Shown here piece by piece: positions 31,154-39,100 of a DNA stretch of 40,515 nucleotides. The stretch's first letter is position 1, and the number at the start of each line of letters is the position of its first letter. Below the pieces are notes generated by a model. The model had not been told where the DNA came from. It did not search any database and saw only the letters and a program-made list of their open reading frames with translations. Made by a program: the position numbers and the translations under genes. Source of the stretch: an uncultured Bacteroidales bacterium. Its GTDB lineage: Bacteria > Bacteroidota > Bacteroidia > Bacteroidales > Paludibacteraceae. The stretch lies in NCBI GenBank assembly GCA_902784425.1, contig CACZUS010000018.1, positions 1 through 40,515 on the forward strand, read 5' to 3'.

Positions 31154-31174
31154 GGTGAATTTATAGAACTCACC
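31154..31174. repeat. 21-bp interspersed repeat, copy 2 (inverted relative to copy 1)
   Basis: Exact reverse complement of 28647-28667, followed by TAAACGAA as in copy 1. It sits between the divergent rhodanese and ychF genes, upstream of the ychF -7 box. Confidence 0.8.
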
Positions 31175-31199
31175 TAAACGAATTTGCACAAATTTAAAG

Positions 31200-31207
31200 T
31201 ATCTTTG
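31200..31207 (+). promoter_or_regulatory. ychF promoter -7 box
   Basis: TATCTTTG is an exact TAnnTTTG box, 36 bp upstream of the ychF ATG, followed by an A-rich leader. TTTG at 31183-31186 lies nearer than the usual spacing. Confidence 0.55.
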
Positions 31208-31243
31208 CAAAATAAAAAATAAAAAATAATAATAGAAGAAGAT

Positions 31244-32344
31244 ATGGCATTACAATGTGGCATTGTTGGATTGCCCAACGTAGGTAAATCCACCCTTTTC
31301 AATTGCTTATCAAACGCAAAGGCTCAGGCAGCTAACTTTCCCTTTTGTACAATAGAACCTAACGTAGGTGTCATCACTGTTCCCGACGAACGTTTGAACA
31401 AACTGGCTGAGATCGATCACCCTCAACGTGTAATCCCCACCACTGTCGAGATCGTTGACATTGCAGGTTTGGTGAAGGGAGCCAGCAAGGGAGAAGGATT
31501 AGGAAATAAGTTCCTTGCCAATATACGTGAGACAGACGCCATTCTGCATGTTCTACGTTGCTTTGATGATGATAACGTGACACATGTGGACGGTTCTGTA
31601 GACCCTGTACGCGATAAAGAGATCATCGACATGGAACTTCAAATGAAGGATCTCGAAACCGTTGAGAGTCGTATTCAAAAAACCGAGAAACAAGCGAAGG
31701 CTGGAGGCGATAAATCCGCTAAAGCCTTGTTGGATATTTTAATTAGATACAAAGAGGCATTGTTGAATGGCAAATCAGCCCGCACAGTGGAATTGACAAA
31801 AGAGGAGAAGCCTTTAGCAAAAGATCTCTTCCTATTAACCACCAAACCTGTTCTTTACGTATGCAACGTAGATGAAGGAAGTGCAGTCAATGGTAACAAA
31901 TATACTCAAGCCGTGGCAGAAGCCATCAAAGAAGAGAACGCAGAAATGCTCATTGTAGCAGCTGCTACCGAGGCTGATATCGCAGAATTAGAGACATACG
32001 AAGAACGTCAGATGTTCTTGGAAGAAGTGGGATTGAAAGAGTCGGGTGTTGCTCGTCTAATCAAAGCAGCTTATAAGTTGCTCGACTTGCAAACATTCTT
32101 CACTTCTGGATCGGACGAGACTCGCGCATGGACCTTCCGCCGTGGCATGAAGGCTCCTCAATGTGCTGGTATCATTCACACTGATTTTGAGAAAGGATTC
32201 ATTCGTGCTGAAGTAATCAAATATGAGGATTATGTCTCCCTAGGTTCTGAAGCTGCTTGTCGTGAGGCAGGTAAAATCGCTATCGAAGGAAAAGATTACA
32301 TCGGTCAGGATGGCGACATCATGCACTTCAGATTCAATGTGTAA
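31244..32344 (+). CDS. ychF: Redox-regulated ATPase YchF (Obg/OLA1 family)
   Basis: A 366-residue P-loop protein that binds the ribosome and hydrolyses ATP. G1 is GLPNVGKS (9-16), G3 is [10 protein letters not shown], and the NKxD position of GTP-specific relatives is replaced by a YVCNVDEG-type motif, as in YchF. A coiled-coil segment ([18 protein letters not shown], about 130-165) and the C-terminal TGS-like domain ([21 protein letters not shown] ... [15 protein letters not shown]) are complete. Length is the family standard (363-367). Closed by a strong terminator. Confidence 0.96.
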   Translation: MALQCGIVGLPNVGKSTLFNCLSNAKAQAANFPFCTIEPNVGVITVPDERLNKLAEIDHPQRVIPTTVEIVDIAGLVKGASKGEGLGNKFLANIRETDAILHVLRCFDDDNVTHVDGSVDPVRDKEIIDMELQMKDLETVESRIQKTEKQAKAGGDKSAKALLDILIRYKEALLNGKSARTVELTKEEKPLAKDLFLLTTKPVLYVCNVDEGSAVNGNKYTQAVAEAIKEENAEMLIVAAATEADIAELETYEERQMFLEEVGLKESGVARLIKAAYKLLDLQTFFTSGSDETRAWTFRRGMKAPQCAGIIHTDFEKGFIRAEVIKYEDYVSLGSEAACREAGKIAIEGKDYIGQDGDIMHFRFNV

Positions 32345-32363
32345 TAAATTTACACTACAACAT

Positions 32364-32394
32364 AAAAAAGGTCAGTGTTTAGCTGACCTTTTTT
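32364..32394 (+). terminator. Terminator of ychF
   Basis: AAAAAAGGTCAG (32364-32375) pairs with CTGACCTTTTTT (32383-32394) around a 7-nt loop. The A/T flanks make it potentially bidirectional. Confidence 0.92.
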
Positions 32395-32469
32395 CGTATA
32401 TATGAATTCTGAAAAAAATTCTAAAATTCTCTTCGCTGGATTCTTGAATTCGTTTCAATTTTCCTTTTT

Positions 32470-32497
32470 GTACAGACGCAATGCATTGCGTCTCTAC
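32470..32497. repeat. Palindromic repeat ending CTCTAC
   Basis: AGACGCAATGCATTGCGTCT (32474-32493) is a perfect 20-bp palindrome, flanked by GTAC on the left and CTAC on the right so that the whole 28 bp pair with one mismatch. It lies 30 bp beyond the argC stop and is related by layout, not by stem sequence, to the copies at 16.1 and 17.8 kb. Confidence 0.8.
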
Positions 32498-32526
32498 AAT
32501 GACCGACAGACAATCAATAGAATGAT

Positions 32527-33489
32527 TTAGAATCCGCTTGGCTTCAATTTCAAACCTGTCATTTCATCCAAACCGAACATCAAATTCATGTTTTGAACGG
32601 CCTGACCAGAAGCACCTTTCAACAAGTTGTCAATCATAGAGATGATGAGCACCTTGTTGCCATGTTTCTCTACATGAACAATACCCTTATTAGTATTCAC
32701 CACCTGTTTCAAATCAGGATTGGCATCCATCACATGAGTGAAGGCTGCATCCTTGTAAAAATCTTTGTAGATCTTCTGAATCTCTTCCAACTCCAAATCG
32801 CACTCCGTATATTGAGATACAAAGATACCTCTAGGGAAATCACCACGAACAGGAAGGAAGTTGATAGCGTGATTAAAACCAGGCTGAAGTTGACGCATGG
32901 TTTGAGTAATCTCTAACAAATGTTGATGCGTAAATGCCTTATAGATTGAGATGTTATTGTTTCTCCAACTAAAGTGAGAAGTAGCACCTGGCTTTACACC
33001 CGCACCCGTCGAACCTGTAATACCATTGGTATGAACCTCCCCCTTGATTAATCCTTTGGCAGCCAATGGGAGAAGACCTATTTGAATTGCCGTAGCAAAG
33101 CAACCTGGGTTGGCTACTTTCGTCGCCTTCTTAATACGCTCTCTGTTGATCTCTGGCAAACCATATACGAAACCATTGCTCTCATCACGATAATCCTGTG
33201 AAAGATCGATGATCTTAACACGGGATGGAATCTCGTGTGATTCAATGAATTTTTTACTATCCCCGTGACCCGAACAAATGAACAAGGCATCAATCTGATC
33301 TAATGGAAGTGCATCCGTAAACGTCATTTCAGTCTCTCCAAAGAGTCCCTCATGCACATCATATAATTTGTTACCCGCATTACTGCTACTATTCACGAAA
33401 GTGATCTCCACCTGTGGATGGTTAATGAGAATACGAAGTGTCTCACCTGCCGTATATCCAGCACCACCAATGATTCCAACTTTTATCAT
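32527..33489 (-). CDS. argC: N-acetyl-gamma-glutamyl-phosphate reductase
   Basis: A 320-residue NADPH-dependent enzyme of arginine synthesis. The Rossmann start IKVGIIGGAGYTAGETLRIL, the active-site Cys130 in VANPGCFATA, the TGSTGAGVKP stretch and the HQHLLEI histidine region are all present, and the length fits the short type of ArgC. No other arg gene is in the window. It lies 32 bp downstream of the exported DsrE-like gene on the same strand, so they may share a transcript. Confidence 0.95.
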   Translation of the reverse strand: MIKVGIIGGAGYTAGETLRILINHPQVEITFVNSSSNAGNKLYDVHEGLFGETEMTFTDALPLDQIDALFICSGHGDSKKFIESHEIPSRVKIIDLSQDYRDESNGFVYGLPEINRERIKKATKVANPGCFATAIQIGLLPLAAKGLIKGEVHTNGITGSTGAGVKPGATSHFSWRNNNISIYKAFTHQHLLEITQTMRQLQPGFNHAINFLPVRGDFPRGIFVSQYTECDLELEEIQKIYKDFYKDAAFTHVMDANPDLKQVVNTNKGIVHVEKHGNKVLIISMIDNLLKGASGQAVQNMNLMFGLDEMTGLKLKPSGF

Positions 33490-33521
33490 ATTATTTAAAA
33501 ATCTAATTGCTAATTCCTTTA

Positions 33522-33947
33522 TTAAAACGTAAGAACGATTTGGTTCTTCTTAACTAAGTCATACAAATCCTGTATACATGATACCTTGCAGATCTTTGTT
33601 CCATCCATCTGACGAGACTTGAAACAAGTTTGGCAACCCATGATGACGCCACCCAACTCTATAAACTCATCCACTTTTTGTTTGATATCTGCATTTTCAT
33701 TCATCAGCTTCTCCAATTCAACCCCTTTTCCCAATAAGAAAATTTGAACTTGATTATCCCATTCTTGCGAATAGGCAGCCAATCGCATAGCATTATATAC
33801 CGTCTCCACATCATTGGAATATAAAACGATGCCGATACTCTTAGGTTCTTCTGGATTGTTGTACTTAACATTATCTCTCAATGCTTGTGCCGATAGGGAA
33901 CAAATACTTGCAATGACAAATAAAAAAGCTAATAAATATTTTTTCAT
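33522..33947 (-). CDS. Exported DsrE/DsrF-like protein
   Basis: 141 residues with a signal peptide (1-20, ending SLSA before QALRD). The mature part has a DsrE-like alpha/beta core (SIGIVLYSNDVETVYNAMRLAAYS, VQIFLLGKGVELEKL) and four cysteines: 105 and 108 in GCQTC, then 120 and 124. DsrE-type proteins relay sulfur through cysteine persulfides, usually in the cytoplasm; here it would work in the periplasm. A minus-strand TAACTTTG box lies at 34012-34019. Paired downstream with argC without an obvious link. Confidence 0.82.
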   Translation of the reverse strand: MKKYLLAFLFVIASICSLSAQALRDNVKYNNPEEPKSIGIVLYSNDVETVYNAMRLAAYSQEWDNQVQIFLLGKGVELEKLMNENADIKQKVDEFIELGGVIMGCQTCFKSRQMDGTKICKVSCIQDLYDLVKKNQIVLTF

Positions 33948-34011
33948 TTTTCTTTTTGTTTATGGTAGGTAAAACACTTTATTTCGTGGATTTACCAAAA
34001 TCCAACGACTA

Positions 34012-34019
34012 CAAAGTTA
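34012..34019 (-). promoter_or_regulatory. Promoter box of the DsrE-like/argC unit
   Basis: On the minus strand TAACTTTG matches TAnnTTTG, 65 bp upstream of the DsrE-like ATG. GGTAAA (33967-33972) and TTTACC (33991-33996) form a weak stem in the leader. Confidence 0.45.
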
Positions 34020-34073
34020 CACGTTTTTTCACATCTAATCCAATATAAAGGTGAAAAGATGAGAGATGGACTC

Positions 34074-34949
34074 CTACATAGATTTCAACCGATATTCATT
34101 CGGAGAAAATCCAGTATGTTGTTTGAAATAGCGGCAAAAGAAGGTGGCTGTTGGGAAGTTAAGTTCCGCCACAATCTCTTTCAATGTCATATTGGTGTTT
34201 TTCAAAAGAACCATTGCTTCCTGAATCAAGAACTTTTGAATGGCCTCACTCGGTGTTTTGTTGGATGCGGCTTTGACGCAAACCGAAAGATACTTAGGGG
34301 TTAACCCCATCTGAGCCGCATAATAATTCACAGAGTGTTCCTTTTTGAAATTGTGGATGACCAATTTCATGAACTCTGCATAGATCTCTTGATTGCGATC
34401 CAAGAAAAGTGTTTTCGTATCAATATTCACCACCGATTGGAAACTACATATCTCATGAAGGAAGGAGAGTATTTGGTGACAGATAATTTCATTTCTGAAA
34501 CGAATGGTATCATCCAAACAATATTTCGCCATCTTATCGACATACTCACTAATGAGAACTGCCTCGGAAGGGGTGACAGAATGAATCGCCTCTTGAGATA
34601 TGGAGGCAAGGCGTTTCCATATAGAGGCACACTGGGTAGTCAACGAGGTCATATACTTTTGCGACACGACCATGAAGGAACCTTCAAACTGGTTGATTTC
34701 AAAAAACTCCATCACACAATCTGAGGCGGTGAGCAAAAACTCTCCTGCCTTAATGCTATACATTTTTGTATCGATGGAAAAACGAGAAGAACCAGCCGTA
34801 CAATAGACAAAAACGAAGTACTTGATACGTACTGGATATTTCGGTTTGGGGATGTACGCCATGTTATTGGTACGAACTACCAAAATATCATTATCCAAGA
34901 TAGGAAGGGATGGAATTTTTTTAAAGTCGTCTAAACTAATGATGTTCAT
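34074..34949 (-). CDS. AraC-family transcriptional regulator
   Basis: A 291-residue regulator; the frame opens at a GTG further upstream, but ATG 34947-34949 (MNIISLDDFKK) is preferred because the promoter box lies between the two. The N-terminal 180 residues form a cupin-like sensing domain (KYFVFVYCTAGSSRFSID). The C-terminal two helix-turn-helix units are clear: HSVNYYAAQMGLTPKYLSV and TLKEIVAELNFPTATFFCRYFKQHTGFSPNEYR. It is divergent from the orphan acyl carrier protein gene and may control it. Ligand unknown. Confidence 0.9.
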   Translation of the reverse strand: MNIISLDDFKKIPSLPILDNDILVVRTNNMAYIPKPKYPVRIKYFVFVYCTAGSSRFSIDTKMYSIKAGEFLLTASDCVMEFFEINQFEGSFMVVSQKYMTSLTTQCASIWKRLASISQEAIHSVTPSEAVLISEYVDKMAKYCLDDTIRFRNEIICHQILSFLHEICSFQSVVNIDTKTLFLDRNQEIYAEFMKLVIHNFKKEHSVNYYAAQMGLTPKYLSVCVKAASNKTPSEAIQKFLIQEAMVLLKNTNMTLKEIVAELNFPTATFFCRYFKQHTGFSPNEYRLKSM

Positions 34950-34988
34950 AATTTCCTTTTTAAAGTTCGATATATCTAATTTTGTGCA

Positions 34989-34996
34989 CAAAAATA
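34989..34996 (-). promoter_or_regulatory. Promoter box of the AraC-type gene
   Basis: On the minus strand TATTTTTG matches TAnnTTTG, 40 bp upstream of the preferred ATG. Nearby sequence repeats GTGCAAATTTG-like motifs, on both sides of the divergent region, that could be regulator half-sites. Confidence 0.5.
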
Positions 34997-35060
34997 GCCT
35001 ATTTTTCCAAATTTGCACCTATTTTTTGGAAATTTGTGACATAATAAATGTGCAAATTGT

Positions 35061-35091
35061 TTTGTCAATACGGAAATAAGCACGAAATTTG
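35061..35091 (+). promoter_or_regulatory. Promoter of the acyl carrier protein gene
   Basis: TTTG (35061-35064), exactly 19 nt, then GAAATTTG (35084-35091), which keeps TTTG but has GA for TA. A suboptimal -7 box fits a gene needing an activator such as the divergent AraC protein. Confidence 0.45.
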
Positions 35092-35120
35092 CATTGTTAA
35101 TTTTAATTAAAAAGTTGGTT

Positions 35121-35360
35121 ATGGATAAAAATGAATTGATTGAGAAAGTAAATACAGTACTTGCCGATGAATTTGAAGTAGAAATATCTGATATTGCAGC
35201 AGATAAGAATATCAAGACAACTTTAAATTTGGATAGTCTAAGTTTGGTTGATTTGGTTGCTTTGATTGAGGAAGAGTTCAGTGTCAAAATTAAAGGTACT
35301 GAGATGACATCAATCCAAACATTCGGTGATTTGTATAACTATCTCGCAGAAAGAGCATAA
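35121..35360 (+). CDS. Orphan acyl carrier protein
   Basis: A 79-residue acidic carrier protein starting at ATG 35121 (MDKNELIEKV). The phosphopantetheine site is Ser39 in LNLDSLSLVDLV, and the four-helix pattern with VALIEEEFSVKI and TFGDLYNYLAERA is complete. The sequence differs from the housekeeping AcpP I expect in Bacteroidota (GADSLD site), and no fabF, synthase or acyltransferase gene adjoins it. It is a single-gene unit between its promoter and a strong terminator. It could serve a specialised lipid, aryl polyene or lipid A pathway encoded elsewhere; the sequence does not say which. Confidence 0.88.
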   Translation: MDKNELIEKVNTVLADEFEVEISDIAADKNIKTTLNLDSLSLVDLVALIEEEFSVKIKGTEMTSIQTFGDLYNYLAERA

Positions 35361-35377
35361 CAAAGAATGTTCGAAAT

Positions 35378-35422
35378 AAATAGGAAGGGCGGAATGCTAA
35401 GCGTTCCGCCCTTCCTATTTTT
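35378..35422 (+). terminator. Terminator of the acyl carrier protein gene
   Basis: A 17-bp perfect stem (AAATAGGAAGGGCGGAA 35378-35394 with its complement 35404-35420), 9-nt loop, followed by a T-run. The A/T ends make it usable from both strands, so it may also serve the convergent secreted-protein genes. Confidence 0.9.
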
Positions 35423-35450
35423 CTATTGCTTTTGGGGAAAATTTAAAGAA

Positions 35451-36017
35451 TCACTCTTTAAAATTCCACGTGGGAGCCAATATCTCCTTAACGTATTCTC
35501 TCAACTTCTTTTTCTTTTTCAAAGATTTGAAATTGTTTATCATCTGCTTTAAATCCTTGTTACTTGAAAGTAACTTCTCATTCTTTTTGTATAGATCGAT
35601 TTGTGCTTCAATACCTGCAATTGCAGCATCAATTGCTATCTCATCTTTATCTTTATCCAAATGTTGAAGCGCATATTTCGACCATCCACCCATATAAGAA
35701 ATGATCATCTCATTATCACCTTTGCCGATATACATAAGTTCTTTCTCGAGTGTAATAGTGACATGAGAACATCCTGCTGACCATGAGAACAAAAATCTTT
35801 TTGCCTCAATGCGTTTCATCTCATCTGTCCCTATAGGTGTGTTTTGCAACCAATCATGACATTTTATAATATCATCGTTGTATTTTACATATCGTCCCTC
35901 TGGATCCCCTGGTTGTATACCCTCAAACGAATAGGCTGGCACGTTCCATTCTTGTGCTTTGGCCATAAAACAAACCGACCATAGCAACGCCATAAATAAT
36001 AAACATTTCTTACTCAT
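35451..36017 (-). CDS. Secreted unknown protein, tandem paralogue B
   Basis: 188 residues: signal peptide 1-21 (MSKKCLLFMALLWSVCFMAKA), then a mature domain of about 165 residues without catalytic motifs. Conserved with its neighbour are YSFEGIQPGDPEGRY, HDWLQNTPIGTDEMKRIEAK, GDNEMI and MGGWSKYALQHLD, and a basic helical C-terminus (LKKKKKLREYV). It lies 28 bp downstream of paralogue A on the same strand. The GWSKYAL...DAAIAGIEA region recalls small Bacteroidota lipoprotein-like secreted families, but I cannot name it. Confidence 0.8.
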   Translation of the reverse strand: MSKKCLLFMALLWSVCFMAKAQEWNVPAYSFEGIQPGDPEGRYVKYNDDIIKCHDWLQNTPIGTDEMKRIEAKRFLFSWSAGCSHVTITLEKELMYIGKGDNEMIISYMGGWSKYALQHLDKDKDEIAIDAAIAGIEAQIDLYKKNEKLLSSNKDLKQMINNFKSLKKKKKLREYVKEILAPTWNFKE

Positions 36018-36028
36018 AATTCTGCCAC

Positions 36029-36042
36029 TTTATAAAACTCAC
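36029..36042. repeat. Possible degenerate copy of the GGTGA repeat between paralogues
   Basis: On the minus strand GTGAGTTTTATAAA matches the first two-thirds of the 28647-28667 element with one substitution. It lies in the 28-bp spacer between the duplicated genes. Short enough to be chance. Confidence 0.25.
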
Positions 36043-36044
36043 TT

Positions 36045-36626
36045 TTATCCTTTCGTTACTTTTTCCATTTTTTCTTTACTACTATCTATAGCCGACTTAA
36101 CATAATCTCTCAACTTATTTTTCTTCTTCAAAGAGATAAAATTGTTAATCTTTTTCTTTAATTCCTTGTTACTTGAGAATGCCTTTTCATTCTTCTTATA
36201 TAAATCGATTTCTGCTTCAATTCCAGCGATTGCAGCATCAACTGCTATCTCATTTTTGTCTATATCTAAATGTTGAAGTGCATATTTCGACCATCCTCCC
36301 ATAAAGGATACAATCATCTCATTATCACCTCTATCTATATACATAAAATCTGAATGAATAATTATCGTGACCTGAGTACATCCAATCGACCATGATAGCA
36401 AAAATCGCTTTGCCTCTATACGTTTCATCTCATCTGTCCCTATAGGTGTGTTTTGCAACCAATCATGGCATTTTATAATATCATCGTTAAACTTTGCATA
36501 TCGTCCTTCTGGATCCCCTGGTTGCACTCCTTCAAACGAATAGGCTGGCACGTTCCATTCTTGTGCTTTGGCCATAAAACATACTGACCATAGCAACGCC
36601 ATAAATAATAAACATTTCTTACTCAT
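36045..36626 (-). CDS. Secreted unknown protein, tandem paralogue A
   Basis: 193 residues, the upstream member of the tandem pair. The first 75 residues differ from paralogue B at only three positions, including an identical signal peptide; afterwards substitutions rise sharply and the C-termini differ (DYVKSAIDSSKEKMEKVTKG here). This uneven divergence suggests a recent duplication or gene conversion of the 5' half. It starts 42 bp after the thyA stop and may be read through from it. No known domain recognised. Confidence 0.8.
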   Translation of the reverse strand: MSKKCLLFMALLWSVCFMAKAQEWNVPAYSFEGVQPGDPEGRYAKFNDDIIKCHDWLQNTPIGTDEMKRIEAKRFLLSWSIGCTQVTIIIHSDFMYIDRGDNEMIVSFMGGWSKYALQHLDIDKNEIAVDAAIAGIEAEIDLYKKNEKAFSSNKELKKKINNFISLKKKNKLRDYVKSAIDSSKEKMEKVTKG

Positions 36627-36668
36627 AATTCTGTCGTTTTTAATTATACATGTTGTTGTTTCTATTCA

Positions 36669-37463
36669 TCACACGGCAACTTGTCCCGCAATATGTGGAT
36701 GTGGATCATAGCCCTCCAATGTGAAATCTTCGTATTCAAATGAAAATATATCTTTTTTCTCTGGATTAATCTTCATAATTGGCAACTTCCGCGGATCACG
36801 CGTTAATTGCAATTTCACCTGATCCAAGTGATTCCTATAAATATGAGCATCCCCCAAGGTGTGAACAAAATCTCCTGCCTTCAAACCAGTAGCCTGCGCC
36901 ACCATCATCAACAACAAAGCATACGACGCAATGTTGAAAGGCACTCCCAAAAAGATGTCGGCACTTCTCTGATACAATTGCAGACTCAACCTTCCGTTCG
37001 CTACATAGAATTGAAACAATGTGTGACATGGAGGCAATGCCATTTTCTCTACCTCTGCAACATTCCATGCAGAAACAATCAATCGACGAGAGTCGGGATT
37101 GTTCTTGATCATGTTCACAACATTCGCAATCTGATCTATTGTCCCTCCCTTATAATCTGGCCACGAACGCCATTGGTGTCCATACACAGGACCTAACTCT
37201 CCATTCTCATCCGCCCACTCATTCCAAATGCGCACACCATGATCTTGCAAATACTTCACATTCGTGTCTCCTTGCAAAAACCATAACAACTCATATATAA
37301 TAGACTTCAAATGCAACTTCTTTGTTGTCAACAATGGAAAGCCTTCCTCCAAATTAAAACGCATCTGGTGACCAAACACACTAATTGTTCCCGTACCTGT
37401 TCGATCCTCTTTGGCTGAACCTTCCGTCAGAACTCTATTCAATAAATCCAAATATTGTTTCAT
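36669..37463 (-). CDS. thyA: Thymidylate synthase
   Basis: A 264-residue folate-dependent enzyme converting dUMP to dTMP. It shows [31 protein letters not shown], the catalytic Cys146 in [12 protein letters not shown], and the C-terminal [12 protein letters not shown]. Length matches E. coli ThyA exactly. Dihydrofolate reductase, often next to it, is not within the window. It has its own TATATTTG box at 37524-37531. Confidence 0.97.
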   Translation of the reverse strand: MKQYLDLLNRVLTEGSAKEDRTGTGTISVFGHQMRFNLEEGFPLLTTKKLHLKSIIYELLWFLQGDTNVKYLQDHGVRIWNEWADENGELGPVYGHQWRSWPDYKGGTIDQIANVVNMIKNNPDSRRLIVSAWNVAEVEKMALPPCHTLFQFYVANGRLSLQLYQRSADIFLGVPFNIASYALLLMMVAQATGLKAGDFVHTLGDAHIYRNHLDQVKLQLTRDPRKLPIMKINPEKKDIFSFEYEDFTLEGYDPHPHIAGQVAV

Positions 37464-37523
37464 CTATTCTCTTCTAAATTTCTTCTTGTATTTTCCCCGA
37501 TGAATCTGTGTTCACCTTACTTG

Positions 37524-37531
37524 CAAATATA
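37524..37531 (-). promoter_or_regulatory. thyA promoter -7 box
   Basis: On the minus strand TATATTTG is an exact TAnnTTTG box 61 bp upstream of the thyA ATG, in the 111-bp gap after xseA. Confidence 0.55.
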
Positions 37532-37574
37532 CAAACGGGCATTCATATATTTATCAATTTCACATTTTTTTTAT

Positions 37575-38810
37575 TCACTTCACCTTGCTTAACACCTCAC
37601 CATCCAATACGATCGTTCGTAATTCAGATTCCTTTCTCACCTGCGAAACACTTCGCATCACCTTTCCATCCACTAATGTAATAGAATATCCTCGTCGAAG
37701 AATGGCCTCTGGGGAGATATGCAACAACGTGTTCTCCATCAACTCCACATGATGTATCTGCCGATTCAACCGCTCTTGAAATGCATGTCGAAGCTGACTA
37801 CCCAGCAATGTGAGCGACTGCTCTTCCATCATAATTCTATGGGAACAATCACGCACCACACTTGCAGACAACTCATTAAGACGAACCTTCTCCCCCTCCA
37901 AAATAGAACCGATTCCCATCTTTATATTCTCTTCCAAATCCAACAGATGTGTCTCCTCCATCAACATCTTCTCATATATAAATGCTGCCACCGCAGTAGG
38001 TGTCTTACACCTTGTGTGAGCCACCATATCAACCACCGACTCATCTCGCTCATGTCCAATTCCCGTAAGAACTGGCAACGGAAACTGAGCGACCACATAG
38101 GCTAAATCATACTCGTCGAAAGCCAAAAGATCGGTCGTCGCACCACCACCTCGAATAATCACCACCACATCATATTGCTCCTTCTGTTCGAACACACAAT
38201 CTAGCGCCTCAATGATACTCTCTGCCGCATGTTCCCCCTGCATTGTTGCAGGAAAAAGCTGAAAGGAAAACTGGAATCCTCTGTCATTACTTTGCAACTG
38301 ATGACAAAAATCGCCAAAACCAGCAGCAGAGGCAGAAGAGATAACTGCAATCCTTTTTATCAGAAATGGCATTTCAACCTGTTTGTTCATCTCCCATACA
38401 CCATCCTCCTTCAGTTGTTGAATCGTCTCCTGCTTTTTGCGTGCCATATCCCCAATCGTGAAAGTGGGGTCAATATTCAATATCACACAGGAAAGTCCAT
38501 ATAACTCATGAAACGAAACCGACACCTCTGCCAAGACCTTCATCCCTGTCCGTAGCGACTGACCCGTCTGCTGTTCAAAATAAGGTTTCAGAAAACGGTA
38601 GGTATTCGCCCATATAGCCGCACGAACTTTAGCTTCAATCAACTTTTTATCATTCTTTTCCACCAACTCAAGATAGCAATGTCCTCGGTTGATGTCCTCA
38701 TGAAAGTCACTTATATCCGCACAAATCCAATAGGTAGTATCAAAAGAGGAACTAATCACCTCCTTCACTTTGATTAATAGTTCTTTTAATGAAATGAACT
38801 CTTTTTGCAT
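37575..38810 (-). CDS. xseA: Exodeoxyribonuclease VII large subunit
   Basis: A 411-residue nuclease subunit that degrades single-stranded DNA. The N-terminal OB-fold (LLIKVKEVISSSFDTTYWICADISDF) leads into the catalytic domain with the conserved VIIRGGGATTDLLAFDEYDLAYVVAQFPLPVLTGIGHE region (split motif), DMVAHTRCKTPTAVA, then coiled-coil helices (about 265-355) and the C-terminal RRGYSITLVDGKVMRSV. The small subunit gene xseB, often adjacent, is not seen downstream; thyA follows instead. Minus-strand box TACCTTTG lies at 38861-38868. Confidence 0.94.
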   Translation of the reverse strand: MQKEFISLKELLIKVKEVISSSFDTTYWICADISDFHEDINRGHCYLELVEKNDKKLIEAKVRAAIWANTYRFLKPYFEQQTGQSLRTGMKVLAEVSVSFHELYGLSCVILNIDPTFTIGDMARKKQETIQQLKEDGVWEMNKQVEMPFLIKRIAVISSASAAGFGDFCHQLQSNDRGFQFSFQLFPATMQGEHAAESIIEALDCVFEQKEQYDVVVIIRGGGATTDLLAFDEYDLAYVVAQFPLPVLTGIGHERDESVVDMVAHTRCKTPTAVAAFIYEKMLMEETHLLDLEENIKMGIGSILEGEKVRLNELSASVVRDCSHRIMMEEQSLTLLGSQLRHAFQERLNRQIHHVELMENTLLHISPEAILRRGYSITLVDGKVMRSVSQVRKESELRTIVLDGEVLSKVK

Positions 38811-38860
38811 ATTACGTCTTTTTAGGTATATTGGTCTCCACCTTTAAGAAAGTTTCACGA

Positions 38861-38868
38861 CAAAGGTA
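38861..38868 (-). promoter_or_regulatory. xseA promoter -7 box
   Basis: On the minus strand TACCTTTG is an exact TAnnTTTG box 51 bp upstream of the xseA ATG. In the same 290-bp divergent gap, TATTTTTG at 38911-38918 is a candidate for the rightward gene. No gene-like frame in the gap is convincing. Confidence 0.55.
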
Positions 38869-39100
38869 AACTTTATTGGCGAGAAATTTAATTTGTACAC
38901 TTAATTGTTTTATTTTTGCGATAGGTGATAAAAGGTGACTGACATTCATATTTACAAGAAAGTGGTGAATGAAGAATAATTGTTGTGTGCTGAATACTGA
39001 TGATTTGCAACTAAAATGGTGTTGATAATGCCAGTTTGCCAACCTTCACCCATTATGGTGTATAATCAAGAGAATAAAATCTCTCTAATACTTAAAGAAT

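Noticed and set aside
34950-35018. Upstream GTG start of the AraC-type regulator
   Set aside because: The likely -7 box at 34989-34996 lies within that extension, so the ATG at 34949 is preferred.
38812-39042. 76-codon minus-strand frame before xseA
   Set aside because: It spans the divergent promoters and has no coding signature.
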